A DNA stretch of 10,524 nt from Clostridia bacterium (GTDB taxonomy: Bacteria; Bacillota; Clostridia; UBA1381; UMGS1253), in the NCBI GenBank assembly GCA_017411585.1, contig JAFQPV010000076.1:1-10524 (forward strand), given 5' to 3'. Below the pieces are notes generated by a model. The model searched no databases. It was not told where the DNA came from and saw only the letters and a list, made by a program, of their open reading frames with translations. This document shows, one piece after another, positions 1 through 6,040 of the stretch (position 1 is its first letter; the number at the start of each line of letters is the position of its first letter). Made by a program: the position numbers and the translations under genes.

Positions 1-2
1 AG

Positions 3-47
3 GATGAAGCGCCGCTTTATCTTCTGTGCAACGAATACGATAAATAA
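3..47 (+). CDS. Possible C-terminal tail of an upstream gene (partial)
   Basis: Reading from position 3 gives DEAPLYLLCNEYDK followed by TAA at 45-47. The codons (GCG, CCG, CTG, TGC, AAC) resemble the GC-richer core genes of the window rather than the AT-rich transposase next door, which is the only positive evidence that this is a real gene end. It could equally be chance, because the minus strand is also open over this stretch. No family can be recognised from 14 residues. Confidence 0.2.
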   Translation, partial: DEAPLYLLCNEYDK

Positions 48-53
48 GAAAAT

Positions 54-130
54 ATGCAATCGGTCTGCAATCGTAAGTATGCAATCGGGGACGTGCCTGT
101 TTTTATGCAATCGGGGACGTGCCTGTTTTT
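54..130 (+). repeat. Left-flank REP-like tandem repeats of the RAYT element
   Basis: Two identical 26-base units lie head to tail at 79-104 and 105-130. Each starts atgcaatc and ends with ggggacgtgcctgttttt. They are preceded by decayed pieces of the same unit: atgcaatcgg at 54-63 and tgcaatcg at about 66-73. The ggggacgtgcctgttttt core recurs in inverted orientation at 988-1005, beyond the transposase gene. Short G-rich repeats flanking a Y1 transposase are the usual arrangement for RAYT/REP systems, where the repeats are the DNA the enzyme recognises. That role is inferred here. Confidence 0.8.
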
Positions 131-142
131 ACAACTTTTTAA

Positions 143-172
143 TTGAAAACCTCATTCTATATGTGTTAAAAT
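143..172 (+). promoter_or_regulatory. Putative sigma-A promoter of the RAYT gene
   Basis: A -35 box TTGAAA (143-148) and a -10 box TAAAAT (167-172) each match the consensus at 5 of 6 positions. They are 18 bases apart, and a TG at 164-165 gives an extended -10. Transcription would begin near 179-180. That is inside the loop of the hairpin at 146-205, so the native transcript would carry only the 3' arm. Confidence 0.5.
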
Positions 173-205
173 CATACATATAAGACATATATGGAATGAG
201 GTTTT
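146..205 (+). promoter_or_regulatory. 20-bp hairpin spanning the RAYT promoter and ribosome binding site
   Basis: Bases 146-165 can pair with 186-205 over all 20 positions (18 Watson-Crick and two G-T pairs), leaving a 20-base loop. The 3' arm contains GAGG at 198-201, the only Shine-Dalgarno-like sequence before the ATG at 214. An RNA started upstream of 146 would fold and hide the ribosome binding site, while an RNA started at the element's own promoter would lack the 5' arm. IS200 is known to use such a leader stem-loop to prevent activation by outside transcription. The same logic here is inference. Confidence 0.65.
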
Positions 206-213
206 GATAAATT

Positions 214-978
214 ATGAGCAGACCACCCCGAGTATTAAGTTCAACAGGATTATATCATGTTATATTCAGAGGTATAAATCATTTGAACATTTTTGATGAA
301 AAAGAAGATTATAAAAAAATGCTTGAAATATTAGCAAAATTAAAAGAAAATGAGAATATTGAAATATATGCATATTGCTTAATGACAAATCATGTTCATT
401 TATTTCTTAAAGAACAAAAATTAGGCGATATAAAGAAAGTTATGCATAAACTGTTAACTACTTATGTGGTTTGGTATAATCGCAAATACCAGCGTAGCGG
501 TAGTTTGATAGGTAATAGATATAAAAGCGAACCAATCGAAGATGGTAAGTACTATTTTGCTTTGGTAAGATATATACATCAAAATCCAATTAGAGCAAAA
601 ATATGCAAATTACCGAATGAATATAAATGGAGCAGTTACAACGATTATATTTCCAAAAAGAGAAATACATTAACGGATAAGGCATTTAGTTTAGATATGT
701 TTTCTTCGAAAATTAGCGAAGCTATAGAGTATTTTAAAGAATTTCATCAAAGTGATGAAGAATTGGATTTTGACATAACAAACACAAAGAAATTAACTAC
801 AGCACAAATTAAAAGGAAAATAGAAAAAGTATCGGGAATTCCTGCAGAAAATATCTCAAAATTACAACGATTAGAACGTAATTATGTTTTAAAAGAGCTG
901 AGAATGTCAGGACTAACAATCGGTCAACTTCAACGTGCCACGGGTATATCAAGAGGAATAATAACTAATGCCAAATAA
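214..978 (+). CDS. REP-associated tyrosine transposase (Y1 / IS200-like HUH family)
   Basis: This 254-residue protein belongs to the HUH single-strand transposases of the RAYT group. Such enzymes nick one DNA strand and stay linked to it through a tyrosine. The family pattern is clear: an N-terminal strand YHVIFRGINHLNIF (14-27), the metal-binding HUH pair in MTNHVHLFL (His60 and His62), and the RYIHQNPIRAK segment (119-129). The catalytic tyrosine is expected in the helix around residues 113-120, but I cannot say which one. The C-terminus (about 229-250, GLTIGQLQRATGISRGIITN) looks like a helix-turn-helix, a common RAYT extension that would bind the repeats. Length is normal and the frame is uninterrupted, so the gene may be active. 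Only a weak ribosome binding site (GAGG, 12 bases upstream) precedes the ATG. Base composition is far more AT-rich than the housekeeping genes, which points to recent arrival. Confidence 0.9.
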   Translation: MSRPPRVLSSTGLYHVIFRGINHLNIFDEKEDYKKMLEILAKLKENENIEIYAYCLMTNHVHLFLKEQKLGDIKKVMHKLLTTYVVWYNRKYQRSGSLIGNRYKSEPIEDGKYYFALVRYIHQNPIRAKICKLPNEYKWSSYNDYISKKRNTLTDKAFSLDMFSSKISEAIEYFKEFHQSDEELDFDITNTKKLTTAQIKRKIEKVSGIPAENISKLQRLERNYVLKELRMSGLTIGQLQRATGISRGIITNAK

Positions 979-979
979 T

Positions 980-1474
980 TTAGTTGCAAAAACAGGCACG
1001 TCCCCAATTGTTTTCGCGTCCCCAATTGTTTTCGGAGGTGTCAGACATTTTTAAAATTAAAGAATCATCGTTTTCCAAACGCATAATCGATTGAATACTC
1101 TTTGATGAAAACATGTGAATCTGTTCTTTGCCCGTTCCATCGCAATTCACTCTCCATATTTGGTTGGAATGCTCTACTCCCGAAACATAATAAATAATTT
1201 TTCCGTCCGAAATAAAATCTACAACATCTTCAGCAAGAATCAATCGCTCACCGGAATTGTAATCAAATCGAATTAATGTATTATTCTGTTGGTTGGGAAA
1301 TACTTCACTATCCTGGTCTATGTAATAATATGAAAAATCCCCCATTTCCAACGACATTAATCCCCCATTATTAAATGCAGGTTTTAAAAACTGTTTTGCA
1401 GCACAAATATTTTTTTGTCCACAAACAGAAAAAAACATAACGAAACATATTATAATTGATAACAGTCTTTTCAT
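980..1474 (-). pseudogene. Exported protein of unknown function, 3' end truncated by RAYT repeats
   Basis: The frame starts at ATG 1474 behind an AAAGGA ribosome binding site and encodes 164 residues. Residues 1-26 form a signal peptide: MKRLL, then a hydrophobic stretch to about 18, with a likely cleavage after ICAA. A lipobox is not convincing. Residues 45-120 hold repeated strand patterns such as FSYYYIDQDS, IIYYVSGVEHSNQIWRVN and the turn CDGTGKEQ. These resemble the beta-propeller-like repeats of clostridial exported proteins (DUF5050-like), so this is a tentative family assignment. From residue 148 the protein is SENNWGRENNWGRACFCN-like sequence encoded entirely by the 18-base repeats and the inverted core of the RAYT. 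The native gene therefore probably continued, and its end was lost or moved when the element arrived. No matching remainder is recognisable in 1-53. A short expressed protein remains possible, since promoter and ribosome binding site are intact. Confidence 0.65.
982..1034 (-). repeat. Right-flank inverted REP-like repeats of the RAYT element
   Basis: Bases 988-1005 (aaaaacaggcacgtcccc) are the exact reverse complement of the left-flank core. They run into a perfect 18-base tandem duplication of cgtccccaattgttttcg at 999-1016 and 1017-1034. Both flanks therefore share a caat(c/t)ggggacg core, but the repeating unit differs (26 bases on the left, 18 on the right). Just beyond lies tgtcaGACA-type dyad sequence (about 1040-1048), which may be the outermost part of the element or host DNA. 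Confidence 0.75.
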
Positions 1475-1508
1475 TTTTAATTATCCTTTCAATTCCATAT
1501 TTTTCTTA

Positions 1509-1538
1509 ATTATATCACAAACCATAATGTAAAATCAA
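1509..1538 (-). promoter_or_regulatory. Putative promoter of the truncated exported-protein gene
   Basis: On the minus strand a perfect TATAAT (1514-1509) is preceded at 18 bases by TTGATT (1538-1533), a 4 of 6 match to the -35 consensus. It sits just downstream of the spoIVB terminator and about 35 bases before the ATG at 1474, so the truncated gene would have its own transcript. Confidence 0.45.
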
Positions 1539-1544
1539 TAATTT

Positions 1545-1581
1545 AAAAATTAATGCTCACCTATAAAAATATAAGTGAGCA
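1545..1581 (-). terminator. Intrinsic terminator after spoIVB
   Basis: On the minus strand tgctcacttata (1581-1570) pairs with tataggtgagca (1565-1554): a 12-bp stem with one G-T pair and a 4-base loop, followed by ttaattttt. It begins 7 bases after the spoIVB stop codon. The other strand lacks a T tract, so termination is directional. Confidence 0.8.
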
Positions 1582-1587
1582 CTAAAG

Positions 1588-2823
1588 TTATTCAAATTTC
1601 TCTGCTTCAGCTAACATATTCTCAATAAATATTCCGTATCCTCTTGTGGGGTCATTCACAAATACGTGTGTCACAGCTCCCACAATTCGGCCATTTTGCA
1701 GAATGGGCGAACCCGACATGCCCTGCACAATGCCGCCGGTGATTTCCAAAAGCTCTGGGTCAGTCACATGAATGACCATGCTCTTCTCATCGTTTGAAGA
1801 CGTGATGACCTTTTCGATTTGGATGTCGAATTCCTGCACATTTATCCCGTCCGGTGCAAACCTTATCTTTGCTTCGCCCTCGCGAATTTCAAAGCGGCTT
1901 GCAACGTGGACCGGCGCGGCTTACGGTAGGCTATTGGATCTCCAGACGCCATAAATCCCGGCGCTGGAATTGGAAAGTACACTACCGTAAACACCTTCTG
2001 TAAAGGCACCGCAAAGTTGTCCCGGTGTACCGCTTTTGCCGGGTGTGATTGCGGTGATTTCACAAGGGGAGATGCTGCCATCCAGTACGGTTAGAAGCTG
2101 CGCAGTGTCGATGTCGGCAATGCCGTGACCAAGTGCTGCGTACACGCCCTGATCGGGTCGGAGAAATGTGAGCGTGCCGAGACCGGCGGTGCTGTCACGT
2201 ACCCAAGCGCCGATTTTATAGCCGTCTGCGGTGCGTACCGGGGTTAGAGATAGCGTATAATTTTCGCCGCTGCGCACATATTCTATAGTGACGCTGTTGC
2301 CACCATTTTGCGCGAGCAAATCGGAAAAATGATCCGCATCTATAATTTTTTGCCCATTTATACGCACCAATACGTCACCGACCTGCAATCCCGCAAGCTT
2401 AGCAGGTGATTGGCTGTTGCCCTCCGTGTCCGTAATGTTTGTGAGAGCAACCGCAAGCACGCCATCCGTATAAATGCGGATGCCGATGGCTTCGCCACCC
2501 GGTATGACACAGCAATCTTCATACACACTGACGGAAACCTTTTTTAAAGGCAGAATGCCGAACAGCTTTACGTCTACTTCGTAATCGCCGACGGCGCTTG
2601 TATCCAGCGAGGTCCCCTTGTTTATTTGTTTTTCGTCTGTGCTGAAGGCAGCTGTTGTGTGTGTTTTTGCGCCGCTTATGCCCTGCGGCAGTGTTACCCT
2701 TGTGTTTTGCAAAACGCAGAGTCTGTCAGGGAGCGCGCGATATACACTGAGCGCATCAAAGGTGAGCGGTGCCAAGAGCAGACTGAAGATGCAAAGGCAG
2801 ATGAGCAAACGCCTAAAACGCAA
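1588..2823 (-). pseudogene. spoIVB: SpoIVB sporulation peptidase (S55 family), split by one in-frame TAA
   Basis: SpoIVB is a serine peptidase secreted from the forespore. It cuts SpoIVFA so that SpoIVFB can activate sigma-K in the mother cell. One frame runs from the TTG at 2823 to the stop at 1588, covering 410 amino acids plus an internal TAA at 1923-1921 after residue 300. The Bacillus protein is about 426 residues. Visible parts are an N-terminal membrane segment (about 5-25), a PDZ domain (about 110-195, GLQVGDVLVRINGQKI), and the peptidase start WVRDSTAGLGTLTF with ALGHGIAD (His233). After the stop come AAPVHVASRFEIREG, VTDPELLEITGG (Asp355) and GIVQGMSGSP (Ser370), ending GAVTHVFVNDPTRGYG. 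Numbering counts the stop as residue 301. The 15-residue Asp-Ser spacing equals that recalled for the Bacillus triad His236/Asp363/Ser378. Both halves are otherwise well conserved and in the same frame, so this is a point nonsense mutation (for example CAA to TAA), not a frameshift. It is either recent or a sequencing error. An internal GTG at 1839 could start a fragment, but one without the His. Confidence 0.9.
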
Positions 2824-2828
2824 TGTCT

Positions 2829-2837
2829 ATCACTTCC
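2829..2837 (-). promoter_or_regulatory. Ribosome binding site fixing the spoIVB TTG start
   Basis: On the minus strand GGAAGTGAT (2837-2829) matches the extended anti-Shine-Dalgarno target GGAGGTGAT at all but one base and lies 5 bases before TTG at 2823. An in-frame TAG sits two codons upstream of that TTG, so translation cannot start further upstream. I could not recognise a sigma-F or sigma-G promoter in the remaining 2838-2947. Confidence 0.65.
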
Positions 2838-2917
2838 CGTGCAGAAAATTTGAAGCTGCTTTGCTTCGTTTTTAATTTAACCTGTTGTGTGGTTTCTATG
2901 TGCAATAAAACAATGTA

Positions 2918-2939
2918 AATTTCCGAATTTTTGGAAATT
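2918..2939. repeat. Short inverted repeat between the divergent spoIVB and ribU units
   Basis: The sequence aatttcc (2918-2924) is repeated in reverse complement as ggaaatt (2933-2939), with an 8-base centre. It ends 8 bases upstream of the ribU -35 box, where an activator or repressor could bind, but it is short and AT-rich and may be chance. The rest of 2838-2947 holds only a 5-bp hairpin (2852-2867) followed by GTTTTT. Confidence 0.3.
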
Positions 2940-2947
2940 GTGCAAGC

Positions 2948-2976
2948 TTGACAAAATGGCAGCAAATGTATATAAT
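2948..2976 (+). promoter_or_regulatory. Consensus sigma-A promoter of the riboswitch-ribU transcript
   Basis: TTGACA (2948-2953) and TATAAT (2971-2976) are both perfect matches to the consensus and are 17 bases apart. The predicted start is near 2983, about 8 bases before the FMN riboswitch. A promoter this strong fits a gene controlled mainly by attenuation downstream. Confidence 0.9.
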
Positions 2977-2990
2977 AAATAAGCAGAGAA

Positions 2991-3231
2991 ATCTTCAGGG
3001 TTGGGTGAAATTCCCTACCGGTGGTAAGAATTTGACGCTAAAAAAGGTCAGAGCGTAAAAGTAAATACTTTTGCGGTAAACAAACTTCGCCACTCGCTGT
3101 ATGTATATTACAGCTTCGGCTCGCTTTGTTTATTCTGTCGCTTTTTTATCTGCCAAATTACAAGCCCACGAGTCTTTTGACTGATTCGGTGTGATTCCGA
3201 AGCCGACGGTAAAGTCCGGAGGAAAGAAGAT
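2991..3231 (+). ncRNA. FMN riboswitch (RFN element)
   Basis: The RFN core is unmistakable. It includes AGGGTTGGGTGAAATTCCC then TACCGGTGGTAA on the 5' side, AAGCCCACGAG in the middle (from 3162), and GATTCGGTGTGATTCCG, AAGCCGACGGTAAAGTCCGGA on the 3' side (3182-3220). P1 is formed by ATCTTC (2991-2996) with GAAGAT (3226-3231). Binding of FMN stabilises P1 and in most Bacillota causes transcription termination. The terminator at 3249-3272 lies directly downstream, so this is very probably an off-switch for ribU. The variable arm (about 3029-3160) is unusually long at about 130 bases, with at least two further hairpins (3054-3075 and 3078-3131), making the element about 240 bases instead of the more usual 130-160. 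Confidence 0.95.
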
Positions 3232-3248
3232 ATATCTTTTTTCGCTTG

Positions 3249-3272
3249 CCCTGTGGTTTTTCAGGGTTTTTT
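3249..3272 (+). terminator. Riboswitch expression-platform terminator
   Basis: CCCTG (3249-3253) pairs with CAGGG (3262-3266) around an 8-base loop, followed by six T. It lies 18 bases after the aptamer and 45 before ribU, as expected for FMN-dependent attenuation. The stem is short. A self-complementary aagatatatctt stretch between aptamer and terminator may take part in the switch, but the antiterminator pairing is not obvious by eye. Confidence 0.75.
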
Positions 3273-3316
3273 AATTTCCGTATTTTGGCGGAAATGGCGA
3301 AAGGAGACAAAAAACA

Positions 3317-3916
3317 ATGAAAAAAATCACAGTTCGAAATCTTACGGTGACAGCAATGCTGTCCGCTGCGGCAGGTGTGTTGATGCTTTTGCATCTGAAT
3401 TTGCCGTTCTTGCCGTCATTTTTGTCGTTTGACGTGGCGGACTTGCCGGCGCTTTTGGCGAGCTTTGCGCTCGGTCCGGTATATGGTGTGACGGTGTGTC
3501 TTATGAAGAATCTTTTACATATTTTATTGCATTCTTCGCATACGATGGCGGTTGGTGAGCTTTCGAATTTTATTTTGAGCAGTGCTTTTGTATTTACGGC
3601 AGGCGCAATGTATAAGCGCAAAAAAACACGAAAAAATGCAATAATAAGCGCAGTGGCGGGTGCGGCGGTATCTGCCTGTGTCGGCGTGTTTTCCAATTAT
3701 TTTTTGATTTATCCGCTGTATGGGTTGGTATATCACTACAGTCGTGCGATGATTTTGGGGATGTATCAGGTGATTTTGCCTTCTGTCAGTAACATGTGGC
3801 AGGCACTTTTGATTTTTAACTTGCCGTTCACATTTATAAAAGGGCTTTGCAGTGCGGTTATTGCGTTTTTAATTTACAAGCCGCTTTCGCCGGTTTTGAA
3901 GGGAAAAATACAATAG
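3317..3916 (+). CDS. ribU: Riboflavin ECF transporter, substrate-binding S component RibU
   Basis: RibU is the membrane protein that captures riboflavin and passes it inward when docked on the shared ECF energising module (EcfT with two ATPases), which is not encoded here. The 199 residues are strongly hydrophobic with about six membrane segments, roughly 10-28, 42-58, 60-72, 80-95, 108-130 and 160-190. The start MKKITVRNLTVTAMLSAAAGVLM and the FPS-like LPFLPSFLSFDVADLPALLASFALGPVYG region (30-58) are typical of the family. The charged KRKKTRKN segment (99-106) is probably a cytoplasmic loop. The start has an AAGGAG site 10 bases upstream. The FMN riboswitch and terminator in the leader strongly support riboflavin as substrate. 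plsX follows after 15 bases with no terminator between, so both are likely on one transcript. Confidence 0.93.
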   Translation: MKKITVRNLTVTAMLSAAAGVLMLLHLNLPFLPSFLSFDVADLPALLASFALGPVYGVTVCLMKNLLHILLHSSHTMAVGELSNFILSSAFVFTAGAMYKRKKTRKNAIISAVAGAAVSACVGVFSNYFLIYPLYGLVYHYSRAMILGMYQVILPSVSNMWQALLIFNLPFTFIKGLCSAVIAFLIYKPLSPVLKGKIQ

Positions 3917-3931
3917 AAAAGGGGAAAGACC

Positions 3932-4939
3932 ATGAAAATTATTATGGATGCCATGGGCGGTGACGCATCGCCAAAGGCGCAATTGGAAGGCGCAATGCGG
4001 GCGGTGCGTGAACTGGGAATTGAGGTTTGCCTGGTAGGTGATAGTGACCTGATTATGGGGCACCTTGATGCAATGGGGGAAACATTGCCGGAAGGGTTAA
4101 CCGTGCAGCATGCATCGCAGGTCATTACGAATGATGAAGACCCGGCGTTTGCTTTGCGCCGCAAAAAAGATGCATCCATTGTTGTGGCGGCAAATATGCT
4201 TAAAAATGGCGACGGTGATGCGCTGGTTTCTACCGGCTCGACGGGTGGGGTGCTTTGCGCAGGACTATTGCTGATTGGCAGAATCAAGGGCGTACAGCGT
4301 CCGGCGCTTGCGCCGGTGTATCCGACGGAGACCGGGTACGGTGTTTTGATTGACTGTGGTGCGAATGCTGACTGCAAACCGCAGTATCTCGCGCAGTTCG
4401 GCGTAATGGGCAGCATTTATGCAAGTGCAGTTCTCGGCAAGAAAAATGCAAAGGTTGCGCTTATCAATAACGGTGCAGAGGAGCATAAGGGCAGTACGCT
4501 CTATAAAGAGGCGCATCAGCTTTTGAAGCAGGCACCGATTAATTTTATTGGAAATATAGAAGGTAGAGACGTGATGAGCGGCACAGCGGATGTTGTTGTT
4601 TGTGACGGCTTTACGGGTAATGTAATGCTGAAGGTAATTGAAGGGGTTTCCTCGACGCTTTTAAAGAACGTTAAGGGCGCGATGATGAGCTCGCTAAAAA
4701 CAAAAATCGGTGCATTGCTTGCAAAGGATGCATTTAAAACCTTGAAGAAAAAGATGGATTATTCCGAGCACGGCGGTGCGCTTTTGCTCGGTACAAAGTA
4801 TCCGGTGATTAAGGGGCATGGTTCCTCGGATGCCAAAGCGGTCTTTTCTGCAATTCGTCAGGCGACGAAAATTGTCGAGGCGGACGTCGTTTGCAAAATC
4901 GCGGCAGATATTGAAAAAATGGAGATGCCGGAGGCATAA
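3932..4939 (+). CDS. plsX: Phosphate acyltransferase PlsX
   Basis: PlsX converts acyl-ACP and phosphate into acyl-phosphate, the donor PlsY uses to acylate glycerol-3-phosphate in membrane phospholipid synthesis. It is a peripheral membrane enzyme. The 335-residue length is standard for the family. Visible hallmarks are the N-terminal MKIIMDAMGGDASPKAQLEG, the VSTGSTGGVLCAGLLLIGRI segment (about 100-119), LIDCGANADCKPQYLAQFG (about 138-156), and the C-terminal VVVCDGFTGNVMLKVIEG followed by HGGALLLGTKYPVIKGHGSSD. The ATG has AAAGGGGA 6 bases upstream. In many Clostridia plsX is preceded by fapR or by rpmF. Here it follows ribU closely, so its transcription may be reduced when FMN is plentiful unless another promoter lies within ribU (none was identified). 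acpP follows after a 120-base gap with its own promoter. Confidence 0.97.
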   Translation: MKIIMDAMGGDASPKAQLEGAMRAVRELGIEVCLVGDSDLIMGHLDAMGETLPEGLTVQHASQVITNDEDPAFALRRKKDASIVVAANMLKNGDGDALVSTGSTGGVLCAGLLLIGRIKGVQRPALAPVYPTETGYGVLIDCGANADCKPQYLAQFGVMGSIYASAVLGKKNAKVALINNGAEEHKGSTLYKEAHQLLKQAPINFIGNIEGRDVMSGTADVVVCDGFTGNVMLKVIEGVSSTLLKNVKGAMMSSLKTKIGALLAKDAFKTLKKKMDYSEHGGALLLGTKYPVIKGHGSSDAKAVFSAIRQATKIVEADVVCKIAADIEKMEMPEA

Positions 4940-4973
4940 AGTGTGCTGAAAGAAAAAATTATTTTAAAAAAAC

Positions 4974-5002
4974 TTGACAAAAAGCTCCATATTTGGTATA
5001 TA
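4974..5002 (+). promoter_or_regulatory. Putative sigma-A promoter of acpP
   Basis: A perfect TTGACA (4974-4979) lies 17 bases before TATATA (4997-5002, 4 of 6). The preceding TGG at 4994-4996 gives an extended -10 element. It sits in the plsX-acpP gap and would give a short leader of about 50 bases, allowing acyl carrier protein to be made at a higher level than plsX. Confidence 0.65.
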
Positions 5003-5059
5003 CATTAGATAAAGGTGCTGTGACACCAGAGTATAGCATAATAAATGGAGGCGGAAATA

Positions 5060-5281
5060 ATGAATTTTGATAAGATTAGAGAAATTATTGCTGAGCAGCT
5101 CGGCATAGATGCGGATTCTATCACGATGGACTCTTCTTTTGTGGATGATTTGGGTGCGGACTCGTTGGATATTGTCAGCCTGATCATGGCACTGGAAGAG
5201 GAATTTGGCATTGAGTTTGCCGAGGAAGATGCGGAGAAAATTAAAACAGTCGGTGACGCTGTGAATTACATTTCCGAATAA
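5060..5281 (+). CDS. acpP: Acyl carrier protein AcpP
   Basis: AcpP carries growing acyl chains on a phosphopantetheine arm during fatty acid synthesis and supplies acyl-ACP to PlsX. The 73 residues include LGADSLDIVSLIMALEEEFG, with Ser35 of the DSL motif as attachment site. The long acidic helix II after it and the C-terminal KTVGDAVNYI helix are also standard. I chose ATG 5060 over the in-frame ATG at 5045 because GGAGG (5047-5051) overlaps the earlier start, lies 8 bases before 5060, and MNFDKIREIIAEQLG is the normal N-terminus. With its own promoter and the terminator after it, acpP can be transcribed as a single gene. Confidence 0.97.
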   Translation: MNFDKIREIIAEQLGIDADSITMDSSFVDDLGADSLDIVSLIMALEEEFGIEFAEEDAEKIKTVGDAVNYISE

Positions 5282-5286
5282 TCTAG

Positions 5287-5320
5287 AAAGCAAAGGATTT
5301 CTTATCCTTTGCTTTTTTGT
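5287..5320 (+). terminator. Intrinsic terminator after acpP
   Basis: AAAGCAAAGGA (5287-5297) pairs perfectly with TCCTTTGCTTT (5305-5315) over 11 bp around a 7-base loop, and six T occupy 5313-5318. It starts 5 bases after the acpP stop and ends just before the rnc ribosome binding site. No new promoter is visible before rnc, so rnc probably depends on read-through. Confidence 0.9.
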
Positions 5321-5341
5321 TTAGAAAACGGAGGGTGAACG

Positions 5342-6040
5342 ATGGAAAATATGGCAATTGCTGCATTTGAAAAAGAAATAGGCTACACGTTTAACGATAA
5401 GCAGCTGCTTGTTCATGCGCTGACGCATTCTTCGTATGCAAATGAGCGTGGTATGGACAAGACGATGTGCAATGAGCGCTTGGAGTTTTTGGGCGATGCA
5501 ATTGTGGATATGGTTGCAAGTGACCGTTTGTTTAAAATGATGCCGAGTAGCCAGGAGGGTGTTTTGACCAAAATGCGTGCTTCTGTAGTGTGCGAGCAAT
5601 CGTTTGCCAGATTAGCGAGCGAGATGCATTTTGGTGAGTATATTCTTTTGGGAAAAGGGGAAGAAGCAACCGGAGGCAGAACGCGCGCCTCGGTTTTGGC
5701 GGACTGCTTCGAGGCTGTGATTGCTGCGATTTATTTGGATAGCAGCCTTGAGGTTGTATTTGCGTGGACGGAAGCACATTTGCGCACGGCGCTTGTGCAG
5801 GCGAGCTCCGGTAAGGTGGCAAAGGATTACAAAACCGTGCTGCAGGAAAAAACACAGAAGGGAAAAGATGGCCGCGTAACTTACCAATTGGCGGATGAGC
5901 AGGGGCCTGACCATGCAAAGGTGTTTACGGTGCACGTTTTTGTAGACGACAGATATATGGCGGAAGGCAAAGGTACCAGTAAAAAGGATGCTGAGCAGGC
6001 AGCGGCCGGTGCGGCGCTTAAGCTGTTGGAACATGTATAA
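5342..6040 (+). CDS. rnc: Ribonuclease III
   Basis: RNase III cuts double-stranded RNA, maturing rRNA precursors and some mRNAs. The 232-residue protein has the catalytic domain first. Its signature NERLEFLGDA (44-53) carries Glu48 and Asp52, and ADCFEAVIAAIYLD (120-133) carries Asp121 and Glu124, so all four metal-binding acidic residues are present. A double-stranded-RNA-binding domain follows at about 163-231, ending GKGTSKKDAEQAAAGAALKLL. The ATG has GGAGGG 6 bases upstream. The last 8 bases overlap the start of the radical SAM gene, suggesting translational coupling. Confidence 0.97.
   Translation: MENMAIAAFEKEIGYTFNDKQLLVHALTHSSYANERGMDKTMCNERLEFLGDAIVDMVASDRLFKMMPSSQEGVLTKMRASVVCEQSFARLASEMHFGEYILLGKGEEATGGRTRASVLADCFEAVIAAIYLDSSLEVVFAWTEAHLRTALVQASSGKVAKDYKTVLQEKTQKGKDGRVTYQLADEQGPDHAKVFTVHVFVDDRYMAEGKGTSKKDAEQAAAGAALKLLEHV

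Larger units (their letters stand above)
79..1034 (+). mobile_element. RAYT (REP-associated tyrosine transposase) element with inverted repeat ends
   Basis: The unit consists of left tandem repeats (79-130), a promoter/hairpin leader (143-205), the transposase gene (214-978) and right-hand repeats in opposite orientation (982-1034). Bases 108-136 and the reverse complement of 982-1010 match at 27 of 29 positions by eye. The whole segment is markedly AT-rich compared with the plsX-smc block, which fits acquisition by transfer. RAYTs do not normally create target-site duplications, and none was seen. The outer limits are approximate: decayed left units extend to about 54, and the right junction lies somewhere between 1034 and about 1050. 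Confidence 0.75.

Noticed and set aside
79..130. Tandem repeats as a CRISPR array
   Set aside because: The units abut with no spacers, number only two full copies, and recur inverted around a transposase. No cas genes are present.
1863..2081. Frameshift as the cause of the split spoIVB
   Set aside because: The conserved C-terminal half continues in the same frame: 2823 and 1839 differ by a multiple of three, and the codons after TAA read AAPVHVASRFEIREG.
2852..2873. Plus-strand terminator in the spoIVB-ribU intergenic region
   Set aside because: The stem is only 5 bp (gaagc/gcttc), and no plus-strand gene ends nearby, so it has nothing to terminate.
5045..5059. Earlier ATG start for acpP
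   Set aside because: The ribosome binding site GGAGG lies on this ATG itself and is ideally placed for ATG 5060.
5988..6032. Extended N-terminus of the radical SAM protein
   Set aside because: The extra 15 residues are read out of frame from the conserved end of rnc and lack any ribosome binding site.
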